From an uncultured Alphaproteobacteria bacterium (GTDB lineage Bacteria > Pseudomonadota > Alphaproteobacteria > HIMB59 > GCA-002718135): DNA of 46,207 nucleotides. Below, one piece after another: positions 31,008 to 40,322 of this stretch (positions are counted from its first letter, which is position 1; the number at the start of each line of letters is the position of its first letter). Under the pieces are notes generated by a model, which saw nothing but the letters and a program-made list of their open reading frames with translations, was not told the origin of the DNA and ran no database searches. A program made the translations under genes and the position numbers. The stretch covers positions 1-46,207 of the forward strand of contig CACBQR010000003.1 in the NCBI GenBank assembly GCA_902541435.1. The letters run 5' to 3'.

Positions 31008-31991
31008 TTACGAGGCATTAAGCCACTCATCAATCCATTTTTCTTTATTCTTATTAATTTCTTTTGGATCCATTTGAATAAAGTTAGGAACATCTAGTTT
31101 ATCAAACGCCTCAGGTAAATCTTTTATATTTGTAATTGGATACATAATATTTGTTGATGGTATTACTGATTGAAATTCTTCTGATAACATAAAGTTAAGA
31201 AATTTATTTGCTAAATCTTTATTTTGTGAATTATTTAAAATGCCTGCAAATTCAATTGTTATATAATTTCCCTCTTCAAAAGTTGTAGCAAGAATATCAT
31301 ACCTTTCTTCAAACATTATATGTGCGGCTGGAGATGTAGTATAACTTAATACCATGTCTGCTTCTCCTGCCATAAAAAAATTATAATATGCATCTGTCCA
31401 TCCTTTGGTAACTGAAATAATTTTTTTATTTAATTTTTTCCATTCATCTCCAGCTTTATCTCCATATAATGCTTTCATCCAAGTTAATAATCCTAAACCA
31501 GGGGTAGAGGTTCTCGGGTCTTGAATTACAATTCTAGCATTAGTAGAATTAATTAACTCATCCATGGATTTTGGAGGTGTTGCTAAATTTGCTTCATTAT
31601 ACACAAAAGAAAAGTATCCATAATTATATGGAACAAATTTATTACTTTCCCATTTTAATGGTAAATTAATTAAGTTGTTTATGTCATTGATATTATGAGT
31701 TGTAAAAAGTCCAGATTGTTCGGCTAAATCAAATAAATTCATATCAAGACCTAAAACTATGTCTGCCTTAGAAGTATCACCTTCTAAAATAACTTTATTC
31801 AATAATATTGCGGCACTGTCTACAGCAACAAATTCTACATCTGCATTATGTTTTTCTTCAAATATTTTTTCAATTATGGGTCCTGGACCCCACTCTGAAA
31901 CAAAAGAGTCGTAAGTATATATAGTTAGTTTCTCTGCATAGATTGAAAAAGATATAAATAAGGTAGTAAAAAAAATTAGTAATGTTTTCAT
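31008..31991 (-). CDS. thiB: Thiamine/TPP ABC transporter substrate-binding protein ThiB
   Basis: LTIYTYDSFVSEWGPGPIIEKIFEEKHNADVEFVAV, DPRTSTPGLGLLTWMKALYG; downstream of TPP riboswitch. Confidence 0.92.
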   Translation of the reverse strand: MKTLLIFFTTLFISFSIYAEKLTIYTYDSFVSEWGPGPIIEKIFEEKHNADVEFVAVDSAAILLNKVILEGDTSKADIVLGLDMNLFDLAEQSGLFTTHNINDINNLINLPLKWESNKFVPYNYGYFSFVYNEANLATPPKSMDELINSTNARIVIQDPRTSTPGLGLLTWMKALYGDKAGDEWKKLNKKIISVTKGWTDAYYNFFMAGEADMVLSYTTSPAAHIMFEERYDILATTFEEGNYITIEFAGILNNSQNKDLANKFLNFMLSEEFQSVIPSTNIMYPITNIKDLPEAFDKLDVPNFIQMDPKEINKNKEKWIDEWLNAS

Positions 31992-31992
31992 G

Positions 31993-32057
31993 TTTCCTCC
32001 GCTGGCATTATCCAGATCAGGTTAAAAGGGTATAAATCTCAGCATTTAAGCACCCCT
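31993..32057 (-). promoter_or_regulatory. TPP riboswitch (THI element)
   Basis: Reverse complement aggggtgcttaaatgctgagatttatacccttttaacctgatctggataatgccagcggaggaaa carries CTGAGA...ACCC...AACCTGATCTGGATAATGCCAGCG core immediately 5' of thiB. Confidence 0.95.
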
Positions 32058-32139
32058 AATTTAATTATAATAAATATTATTTTAGAAAACAAACATAAAA
32101 GATTGTTTTTAGGTTATTTATGAATATAACAAATTTTTT

Positions 32140-32216
32140 CGGGGAGTAGCGCAGCCTGGTAGCGCACCTGGTTTGGGACCAGGGGGTCGAAGGTTCGAAT
32201 CCTTTCTCCCCGACCA
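32140..32216 (+). tRNA. tRNA-Pro (anticodon TGG), CCA encoded
   Basis: cggggagtagcgcagcctggtagcgcacctggtttgggaccagggggtcgaaggttcgaatcctttctccccgacca cloverleaf. Confidence 0.96.
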
Positions 32217-32223
32217 TAGATAA

Positions 32224-33381
32224 ATGTTTAACTTTCATTCAACAGCCAGCTTGATTTTCGGTAATGAAACAGCAGTTAATTCAACTGATCAAATTGTAAA
32301 TTTATTAGGAAAAAATATTTTTGTAATTACTGATGAAAGATTAACAGAATTAGGATTGTACGATAAAACAATTAAAAAACTTCAATCATACTCAAATATA
32401 AATATATTTAATAAAGTTGAGTCTGATCCTTCAAAATCTACTTTATTAAAAGCATTTGATGAAGCAACAGATTTCAAATCAACTGGGGTTTTAGGTTTTG
32501 GAGGCGGTTCATCTATGGATGTTGCAAAACTTATATCTTTACTTCTTGGATCTAATCAGAATATCGATAAGATATGGGGGGTTAATAATGCAAAAGGTCC
32601 AAGAATACCAATTGTACTAATTCCTACAACAGCAGGAACTGGTTCAGAAGTTACACCAATTTCAATAATTACGATGGATGATAAAGAAAAAAAAGGTGTT
32701 TCTTCAAAACTTATTTTACCTGATCTTGCTATCTTAGATCCATTATTAACTATTAATCTACCTCCAAATATAACTGCATCAACTGGAATAGATGCTATGG
32801 TTCATGCAATTGAAGCTTACACTTCTATAAACCCTAACAACAATCCTATTTCAAAAATGTTATCTATAGAAGCACTCAAGTTTCTCGGATCATCAATTAA
32901 AACTGCTGTATTTGAGGGACATAATATAAATGCCAGATCAAATATGCTATTTGGATCAATGTTAGCAGGTAAAGCTTTTGCAAATTCTCCAGTAGCAGCG
33001 GTACATGCTTTGGCATATCCTATAGGAGGTCTATTTAATATATCTCATGGACTTTCAAACTCTTTAGTTCTTCCAAGTGTTATGAAATTTAATTCCATAA
33101 ATAAAGAAACAAAAAAAAATTATGCTAATCTTGCACCATTTGTATTTAAAGATTTAGATAATGGCAAAAGTGATGAGATTGTGTGTAACAATTTTATAGA
33201 TCGTTTAGAAAGTTTGTCTAAGGAACTTGAATTACCTTATAGGCTAAGAGATTTAGAAATTCCTATGGAAGCTTGCCAATTGATGGCTAGTGAAGCAATG
33301 AAACAAAATAGATTATTGGTTAATAATCCCCGTAAAATTGAAGAATCTGACGCCTTTAATATATACAAATCTGTTTGGTAG
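32224..33381 (+). CDS. Iron-containing alcohol dehydrogenase
   Basis: [63 protein letters not shown]. Confidence 0.93.
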   Translation: MFNFHSTASLIFGNETAVNSTDQIVNLLGKNIFVITDERLTELGLYDKTIKKLQSYSNINIFNKVESDPSKSTLLKAFDEATDFKSTGVLGFGGGSSMDVAKLISLLLGSNQNIDKIWGVNNAKGPRIPIVLIPTTAGTGSEVTPISIITMDDKEKKGVSSKLILPDLAILDPLLTINLPPNITASTGIDAMVHAIEAYTSINPNNNPISKMLSIEALKFLGSSIKTAVFEGHNINARSNMLFGSMLAGKAFANSPVAAVHALAYPIGGLFNISHGLSNSLVLPSVMKFNSINKETKKNYANLAPFVFKDLDNGKSDEIVCNNFIDRLESLSKELELPYRLRDLEIPMEACQLMASEAMKQNRLLVNNPRKIEESDAFNIYKSVW

Positions 33382-33431
33382 ATTTTGTTTACTTATAACT
33401 TATCTTACCTATTTAAATAAAATAGACCTTA

Positions 33432-35042
33432 ATGATAAAATCAACAGTTAATCAATTTGCAAATTCTCTTGGTTTAAACAAAGATGAATATATTCCAGAG
33501 GGCAGAGCTTCCTTTTCACTTTTTAAAATTGAAATTCTATCTGGATTAACTGTTGCAATCGCCCTTGTTCCAGAAGCAATTGCATTCGCTTTTGTAGCAG
33601 GTGTAGCACCTCTTTCAGGTTTGTACGCAGCTTTTATTGTAGGATTAGTAACTGCAATTTTTGGTGGGAGACCTGGAATGATTTCAGGAGCAACAGGAGC
33701 ATTGGCTGTTGTGATGGTTTCATTAGTATCGGAACATGGAGTTCAATATCTATTTGCCACAGTAATACTTATGGGAATCTTACAATTTCTTGCAGGAATT
33801 TTTAAATTAGGAAAATTTATGAGAATGGTTCCTCAACCTGTAATGCTAGGTTTTGTAAACGGTTTAGCTATAGTAATTGGTTTATCCCAATTACATCAAT
33901 TTCAAATATATAACTTTGATGGAACATTTACATGGATGTCAGGGGAAGTGCTTACATATTCTTTAGTATTAGTTTTCTTAACCATGTTAATCATATGGTA
34001 CTTACCAAGGGTTACTAAATTCATACCATCTACATTAGCTGCAATTCTTCTTGTTACTTTTCTAGTTTTACTTTTAGATTTACCTGTTCCAAGAGTAGGG
34101 GATTTAGCAAGTGTAGCAGGAGGACTTCCAAATTTTTCTATTCCAACAGTTCCACTTAATTTAGATACTTTTTTCATTATTTTTCCTTATGCAATTATTT
34201 TAGCAGCTATCGGATTAATTGAAAGTCTCTTAACTCTTAATCTAGTAGGAGAAATAACAAACAAAAAAGGTGGGACAAGACAAGAATGTTTAGCGCAAGG
34301 TGTCGCTAATGGTATCACAGGCTTTTTTGGGGGTATGGGTGGTTGCGCTATGATTGGGCAATCAATGATAAATGTAAAATCAGGAGGCAGAACAAGAATA
34401 GCTGGCATATCGGCAGCAATTTTTCTATTAATTTTCATTCTTTATACTTCAAATTTAATTGAACTTATTCCTATTGCATCATTAGTAGGGGTTATGTTTA
34501 TGGTCGTAATTGGAACATTTGCTTGGAATTCACTAAAATTATTATTTGTTGTTCCTCGTTCGGATGCATTGGTTATTATTTTAGTTACTTTAATAACTGT
34601 ATTAGAAGATTTAGCTGTTGCTGTAGTTGCAGGTGTTATTATTAATGCACTAGTATTTGCATGGAAATCTGCTTCAAGAATTAGAGCAATTGAGAGACGA
34701 TCAAGAACAGAAAAGGGTGCTAAGGTATATGAAATTGAAGGACCTCTTTTTTTTAGTTCCACTAATAGTTTTTTAGAAATTTTTAAGCCTTCCGAAGATC
34801 CTAATTTAGTAATAATAGATTTTGCAAATTCAAAAGTTATTGATCAATCTGCTTTAAAAGCAATTGAGGATATTGCAGAAAGATATTCCAAATTAGGAAA
34901 ACAAGTAAAGTTAAGACATCTTACGAAGGACTGCCACAGCCTTTTAAGAAAAACAGGTCAATTGATAGTTGATAGTGATGATGATCCTGAATATGGAATA
35001 GCTGTTGACTACGGTGTTAAATTAGGAATTTTTGGTAAATAA
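33432..35042 (+). CDS. SulP family anion transporter with STAS domain
   Basis: GLTVAIALVPEAIAFAFVAGVAPLSGLYAAFI; C-terminal STAS-like VIIDFANSKVIDQSALKAIEDI. Confidence 0.93.
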   Translation: MIKSTVNQFANSLGLNKDEYIPEGRASFSLFKIEILSGLTVAIALVPEAIAFAFVAGVAPLSGLYAAFIVGLVTAIFGGRPGMISGATGALAVVMVSLVSEHGVQYLFATVILMGILQFLAGIFKLGKFMRMVPQPVMLGFVNGLAIVIGLSQLHQFQIYNFDGTFTWMSGEVLTYSLVLVFLTMLIIWYLPRVTKFIPSTLAAILLVTFLVLLLDLPVPRVGDLASVAGGLPNFSIPTVPLNLDTFFIIFPYAIILAAIGLIESLLTLNLVGEITNKKGGTRQECLAQGVANGITGFFGGMGGCAMIGQSMINVKSGGRTRIAGISAAIFLLIFILYTSNLIELIPIASLVGVMFMVVIGTFAWNSLKLLFVVPRSDALVIILVTLITVLEDLAVAVVAGVIINALVFAWKSASRIRAIERRSRTEKGAKVYEIEGPLFFSSTNSFLEIFKPSEDPNLVIIDFANSKVIDQSALKAIEDIAERYSKLGKQVKLRHLTKDCHSLLRKTGQLIVDSDDDPEYGIAVDYGVKLGIFGK

Positions 35043-35498
35043 TTAAAACTCTAATGATCCTTCTACAGAATACTGTAATATATTAACTGTCTCATCAACG
35101 TTTTTTGTAACAGCAAGTGCTGCTGCATCAACTTCTTTTAAAGCATGTTGATGTTCATCACTATGCATTATTATGAGAGATTTATTCAAAGCTGATGCAT
35201 ACCCTGCATCAAAAGCAGCATTCCATTGTTTATATTTCTCACCAAAACGTACTACAACTATATCTGCTTTTTCAATAGCATTTCTTGTTCGTATGGCATT
35301 TATTTTAGCTCCTTTGTTATCGTGCCAAAATTTTTTTTCTTCATCACCAAGTATTTTTACACCAACATCATCTGATAATTCATGATTGGTAGTTGGGCTT
35401 GAAAATTCTATTTCTAAATTCTTAGATTTACATTTATCTATAATTTCATCTCGCCAATTAGTATGAATTTCACCAGATAAGTAAACTTTTAATTTCAT
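35043..35498 (-). CDS. YtoQ family protein
   Basis: KVYLSGEIHTNWRDEI, ADIVVVRFGEKYKQWNAAFDAGYASALNKSLI. Confidence 0.8.
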   Translation of the reverse strand: MKLKVYLSGEIHTNWRDEIIDKCKSKNLEIEFSSPTTNHELSDDVGVKILGDEEKKFWHDNKGAKINAIRTRNAIEKADIVVVRFGEKYKQWNAAFDAGYASALNKSLIIMHSDEHQHALKEVDAAALAVTKNVDETVNILQYSVEGSLEF

Positions 35499-35506
35499 TT
35501 TTAAAA

Positions 35507-36277
35507 TTAACCTAAATATGCTGCAGTTAATACTGGAAAACTTGTAAATCCGAAATTACCTACTTTTTCAGATTCATTTAATTGTTTTTTCCAATCATCT
35601 ACTTTGTCTTCTGAAACACCTTGGCTTAAAGCAAACTTACTTAACATAGTTTCATAAAAAATCGCTGGCGAATTATTATCTCTATTTGTAATTAAATACG
35701 ATAAATTTTGAGAACTTATATTTTTATATCCAATTTTTTTTAATTTACCATTTAAATCAAGTGGAAGCATTTGGTGAAAACAATGGGCTCTAAACGCCTC
35801 ATGAATGAGATCATTAATTTCTTTTTCTGGTCCATAAAATCTAAAGTAGTCCCATAGAATTGAAACATTAACAAATTTAGAATTATTTTTTGAAATTCTT
35901 TTTATTTCTTTTAAAGATGTATCTATATCTTCAATATATTCTAATGTTTGTGTAGCTGTAATTTTATCACATGACGCATCATCTATATTGATATCATCGG
36001 CTGTAGTACATATAAGTTCCACATTATTTTGATCTTTACATTTATCGCTTGCAACATCTAATTGATCTTGACTTGGATCAATTCCTATTACTTTGCCTTG
36101 TTCTCCAACAGATAATGAAATTTCTTCGACTAAATGACCACCACCACATCCAATATCAATAACAGTTTCATCAGTCTCCAAATTTAAGGCATTTATAATA
36201 GCTAATCTTCGAGAAACTCCAGCATAACCATTCGCTATTTTTTGTTGAATAATACTAGTTTCATTATCAAATTTCAT
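35507..36277 (-). CDS. Class I SAM-dependent methyltransferase
   Basis: VIDIGCGGGHLVEEISLSVGEQGKVIGIDPSQDQLDVA motif I/II. Confidence 0.88.
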   Translation of the reverse strand: MKFDNETSIIQQKIANGYAGVSRRLAIINALNLETDETVIDIGCGGGHLVEEISLSVGEQGKVIGIDPSQDQLDVASDKCKDQNNVELICTTADDINIDDASCDKITATQTLEYIEDIDTSLKEIKRISKNNSKFVNVSILWDYFRFYGPEKEINDLIHEAFRAHCFHQMLPLDLNGKLKKIGYKNISSQNLSYLITNRDNNSPAIFYETMLSKFALSQGVSEDKVDDWKKQLNESEKVGNFGFTSFPVLTAAYLG

Positions 36278-36325
36278 TTTCTTATTTTTCTTATATATTT
36301 TAAGTTATATAAAAAATACGTATAA

Positions 36326-36454
36326 ATGGAATATCAAATAACAAAAATATTAATTATTTCTTTTTTTAGCTCGATATTAATTTCGTTATTTTTAAATACA
36401 AGATACATTATTTTTTTCAAAAAAATTTTCAAAAAAATAAAAAAATCTTATTAA
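36326..36454 (+). CDS. Short hydrophobic ORF (42 aa), possibly 5' part of a frameshifted gene continued at 36508
   Basis: ATG...TAA: MEYQITKILIISFFSSILISLFLNTRYIIFFKKIFKKIKKSY; single TM; not in the supplied ORF track. Confidence 0.35.
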   Translation: MEYQITKILIISFFSSILISLFLNTRYIIFFKKIFKKIKKSY

Positions 36455-36507
36455 ATTTTTCTATTTATTCTTTTTCTTCTTTAATTTTAATTTTAATTAA
36501 CTATTGG

Positions 36508-36738
36508 TTGAGTCTAAATGGATTAACTTCTTTAATAATCTTTAATGCTTCAATCATTACTCTTATATACTTTGAATTAGCTCTATATTTAGAAAAAGTT
36601 TTTTGGGATGATTTTTTAGGAAATTCACTCCCAAAATCAATCAATATGCTTATCAGTTTTGTTGTAATGATGAATTTTGGTTATTTCACTCTTATGTTTT
36701 ACATAAAGATTTTAGATATTGATTATTTTGTCACATAA
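36508..36738 (+). CDS. Hypothetical small membrane protein
   Basis: 76 aa, hydrophobic; TTG start weak, frame is open upstream into the poly-A region. Confidence 0.45.
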   Translation: MSLNGLTSLIIFNASIITLIYFELALYLEKVFWDDFLGNSLPKSINMLISFVVMMNFGYFTLMFYIKILDIDYFVT

Positions 36739-36828
36739 GTATTATTATAAATTAATATACAAAATACTTACAATTTTTATGAAATAATATTTTCATATTA
36801 ATAAAATATTTATTATTAATAATTTAGT

Positions 36829-37527
36829 ATGAATAAGGTTTTGTATGTATTACATCAAAAAACTTCAGTTCCAGGAGATGTAGGAAATAAATTTAGAGAT
36901 AGGGGATATGTTGCTGAAATATGTAGACCGCCATTGGGTGAAGAACTTCCTTCTAATATAAGCCAATATTCAGCTATAGTAGTATTTGGCGCACCAGGAA
37001 GCATAAACGATGAAGATGAATATATAATTAAAGAATTAGAATGGATAAACAGGGTTATAAAAACTGACATTCCTTATCTTGGAATTTGTTTTGGTGCACA
37101 ATTATTAGCTAAATGTCTAGGTTCAGAAATAACAACTAATAAAGACGGTCTTTCAGAAATTGGTTTTTATAAAATTGAACCAACTGAAAATGCAAAAAAT
37201 CTTTTTAATTCTCAAAAGATTTTTTTTCAATTCCATTCTGAAGGATTTTCTCTTCCTACTGGCTGTGAATTATTAGCAAGGGGTGACATTTTTAATAATC
37301 AAGCTTTTAAATATCAAAATTGTTATGCTCTACAATTTCATCCAGAAGTAAATTTTAAACTTCATATTAGATGGCTGTATTTAGTGTTATTAAAAAATCC
37401 GAAAAAATTATTTGTTAAAGGTGCTCAAAATATATTTGTTCAACTTTATTATCGTTTCAAATATAATAAAAATATATCAAATTGGTTAGATTCATTTTTA
37501 GATCAGTATTTTTTAAAAAAAACTTAA
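36829..37527 (+). CDS. Class I glutamine amidotransferase family protein (GMP synthase-like)
   Basis: YLGICFGAQLLAKCLG nucleophile elbow; CYALQFHPEV His/Glu. Confidence 0.88.
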   Translation: MNKVLYVLHQKTSVPGDVGNKFRDRGYVAEICRPPLGEELPSNISQYSAIVVFGAPGSINDEDEYIIKELEWINRVIKTDIPYLGICFGAQLLAKCLGSEITTNKDGLSEIGFYKIEPTENAKNLFNSQKIFFQFHSEGFSLPTGCELLARGDIFNNQAFKYQNCYALQFHPEVNFKLHIRWLYLVLLKNPKKLFVKGAQNIFVQLYYRFKYNKNISNWLDSFLDQYFLKKT

Positions 37528-37539
37528 ATGCTAATATAA

Positions 37540-38298
37540 GTGAGAATTAAAAACCTATATTTTTCACCTGTAAAATCTCTTTCTTTTAATAATGTAGACA
37601 CTTTAGAAATTATAAAAAATATTGGTGTAAAAAATGATCGAATATTTGCTTTCACTAATAATCTTAATTTTAAAAATATAGAATTAATAAAAAATAACCC
37701 CTTAAAACGAGAAATTTATAATTTTTTATCACTAAAAAAATACCCTGAATTAAATCAATATAATTTTATATTAGAAGATAAATTTTTAATACTAAAATTT
37801 GAAAATAAAATAATTTTAAAAACAGATATTGATAATCAACATGAAGTAAAAATCTTATGTAGTAAACTTGAGGATAATTTACCAAATATTAATAATATTA
37901 ATTTATTAAAAGATAATATGAATCCCTTTTTTGATACAATGCCAAATAAATCAATATCATTAATAAATTTAAACAGTATTAGAGACTTCGAAAAACTATC
38001 TAATCATCAAGTTGAACATGAGCGTTTTAGAGGAAATATATATGTAGAGGATTTAGAAAAATGGGAAGAAAGGAAGCTAGTAGGTAAAGTTTTATCAATT
38101 AATGATTTAAAATTTAAAGTAATTAAAGAAATTCCTAGATGTTCAGCAACCAATATAAAACCCAAAACTTCTGATATAAATCTTAATATTCCTATTAATC
38201 TAAAAAAAATATACAACCATATAAATTTAGGAATATATTTAGATCCTTTAAATGATGGTAAAATAAATAAAGGTGATCTTATAAAAATTAATGAATAA
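37540..38298 (+). CDS. MOSC domain-containing protein (GTG start)
   Basis: RIKNLYFSPVKSLS (N-terminal beta-barrel), HERFRGNIYVEDLEKWEE, EIPRCSATNIKP. Confidence 0.82.
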   Translation: MRIKNLYFSPVKSLSFNNVDTLEIIKNIGVKNDRIFAFTNNLNFKNIELIKNNPLKREIYNFLSLKKYPELNQYNFILEDKFLILKFENKIILKTDIDNQHEVKILCSKLEDNLPNINNINLLKDNMNPFFDTMPNKSISLINLNSIRDFEKLSNHQVEHERFRGNIYVEDLEKWEERKLVGKVLSINDLKFKVIKEIPRCSATNIKPKTSDINLNIPINLKKIYNHINLGIYLDPLNDGKINKGDLIKINE

Positions 38299-39415
38299 AT
38301 TCTTATTAAATCATTCAGAAAAACTTACAGGATATCTATTAATTCTTCCTGCTGTTTTAATAATCAGCCTATTTGGAATATTTCCCGTTTTTTTTGGAAT
38401 GTACATGAGTGTACATAAGTGGAAAGTTTTTAAAGGGAGATTTTTAGGATTTGAGAATTACCAAAGAATACTTGGAGACATACCAGCTTTTTGGTTATTT
38501 GTTTTAGGATTATTATTATTGATATTGAGTTATGGATTGTGGAGTGAATTTAAAAATAAAGTAAAAAATAAAATTTACTTAGCATTTTTATCTATAACAA
38601 TATTAATTATTGGAATAATTTTAATTAATATCAACTGGGAAAAAATGCTTTTAACCGGTGATGAAGACTATCTTTACTCTCTTATTTATACTTTTTATTA
38701 TTCATTTTTTACTATAATTTTTGAGGTTGGATTAGGATTAGTAATAGCATTTGCTCTGTACCAAAAACTAGCTGGTAAACAATTCTTTCAAATGATTTTA
38801 CTATTCCCTTATATTACCCCTGCAGTAATGGGCGCTGCAGTATTTTTTTTAATATTTGGTAAAGCTGAAAATTCTTTTTTAAATCAGTTAATAGGAGTAT
38901 TTGGTTTTGAGCCTCAAATGTGGTTATTTGATAAAAGACCTATTACCGAAGTTTTATTTGGAATAAAAATAGAAGGTCTACTAGCTGGACCAAGTTTAGC
39001 TCTAATGTCATCAATCATATATGGAATATGGTCTTATACTGGCTACTATGCAATAATTTTACTCGCGGGTTTATCAATTATTCCCTCTGATTTATATGAG
39101 GCTGCAAAAGCAGAGGGAGCTAGTAGATGGCAAACATTTATGAAAATTACCATACCACTATTAATGCCTATTATATTTTTTCTAATGTTGACTGGTTTTA
39201 TAAATACCTTTCAAGCTTTCAATAGTATTTTTGTTATGCAAACTTCTTCTGCTGGAGATACAATGGATGTTGTTACAATAGAAATTTTTGATCATTTTTG
39301 GGGTAGAGTGAAATATGGTTATGCTGCAGCTGAAGGAGTAATTTTATTTATACTTCTAAATATTTTAGCAATATCGCAATATGTAATTTTTAGAAAAAGG
39401 TTAAGCTATGACTAG
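38291..39415 (+). CDS. Sugar ABC transporter permease (MalF-like)
   Basis: EAAKAEGASRWQTFMKITIPLLMPI EAA loop; downstream MalG-like and SBP. Confidence 0.92.
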   Translation: MNKFLLNHSEKLTGYLLILPAVLIISLFGIFPVFFGMYMSVHKWKVFKGRFLGFENYQRILGDIPAFWLFVLGLLLLILSYGLWSEFKNKVKNKIYLAFLSITILIIGIILININWEKMLLTGDEDYLYSLIYTFYYSFFTIIFEVGLGLVIAFALYQKLAGKQFFQMILLFPYITPAVMGAAVFFLIFGKAENSFLNQLIGVFGFEPQMWLFDKRPITEVLFGIKIEGLLAGPSLALMSSIIYGIWSYTGYYAIILLAGLSIIPSDLYEAAKAEGASRWQTFMKITIPLLMPIIFFLMLTGFINTFQAFNSIFVMQTSSAGDTMDVVTIEIFDHFWGRVKYGYAAAEGVILFILLNILAISQYVIFRKRLSYD

Positions 39416-40253
39416 AATTATTAATGCTGAAACAAGGATACCTTATTTAATTTTATTAATAGTTTTTATTATTTCAATTTACCCATTTTTTTATATGATA
39501 TCCACATCATTGATGACAGCTGGAGAAGCATCAAATCAATATTTATTTCCAAAAAAATTGATGTTTGAAAATTATTATGAAGTTTGGACATCTAATAGAT
39601 TCCAACGTTATACATTTAATAGTTTAATAATAAGTTCAATAATCGTCATTGGTGTTTTATTAACTAGTATTCCAGCAGCATACTCTTTTGCTAAAATAGA
39701 ATTCCCGTTTAAAAATATCATATTCTATATGTTGTTAATTTCATTGATGATTCCAGAAATCATAACATTATTGCCCCATTTATTAATTATTAGAGGGGAA
39801 ATTATTCCATTGCCATTTGGACCTTCGTGGATGAATAGTCTTCAAGGTTTAACAGTTCCATTTATGGGAAATATTTTCGTAATTTTCTTATTAAGACAAT
39901 ATTTTAAAAAGATACCAAATGAATTATGGGATGCTGCAAGACTAGATGGATCTTCTCATTTAAATTTTTTACTCAAAGTAGTAATCCCAATGAGTAAACC
40001 TATTATTGTGACAGTCTCTTTATTTACTTTTATTATAGCATGGAATAGTTTTGCTTGGCCTTTACTTATACTAACAAGAGATGATTGGTATCCTGTAACA
40101 GTTTCTATCTATAGTTTTGTGAGAGAAGTGGGACCTAATTTTAATTTATTGATGGCTGCTTGCTTAATTGCAATTTTCCCGATTTTAGTATTATACTTTT
40201 TTACTCAGAAGTTATTCATAGAAAGTATATCAAACTTTGGATTAAAAGAATAA
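39408..40253 (+). CDS. Sugar ABC transporter permease (MalG-like)
   Basis: WDAARLDGSSHLNFLLKVVIPMSKPI EAA loop. Confidence 0.93.
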   Translation: MTRIINAETRIPYLILLIVFIISIYPFFYMISTSLMTAGEASNQYLFPKKLMFENYYEVWTSNRFQRYTFNSLIISSIIVIGVLLTSIPAAYSFAKIEFPFKNIIFYMLLISLMIPEIITLLPHLLIIRGEIIPLPFGPSWMNSLQGLTVPFMGNIFVIFLLRQYFKKIPNELWDAARLDGSSHLNFLLKVVIPMSKPIIVTVSLFTFIIAWNSFAWPLLILTRDDWYPVTVSIYSFVREVGPNFNLLMAACLIAIFPILVLYFFTQKLFIESISNFGLKE

Positions 40254-40322
40254 ATCAGTAAATTTTTTGTAACAAAACTTTAATTTTACCTCTATATTAA
40301 TTAATATTTTTACGGGGTGATT

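Noticed and set aside
33902-34762. Three minus-strand ORFs opposite SulP
   Set aside because: Antisense shadows of the SulP coding sequence
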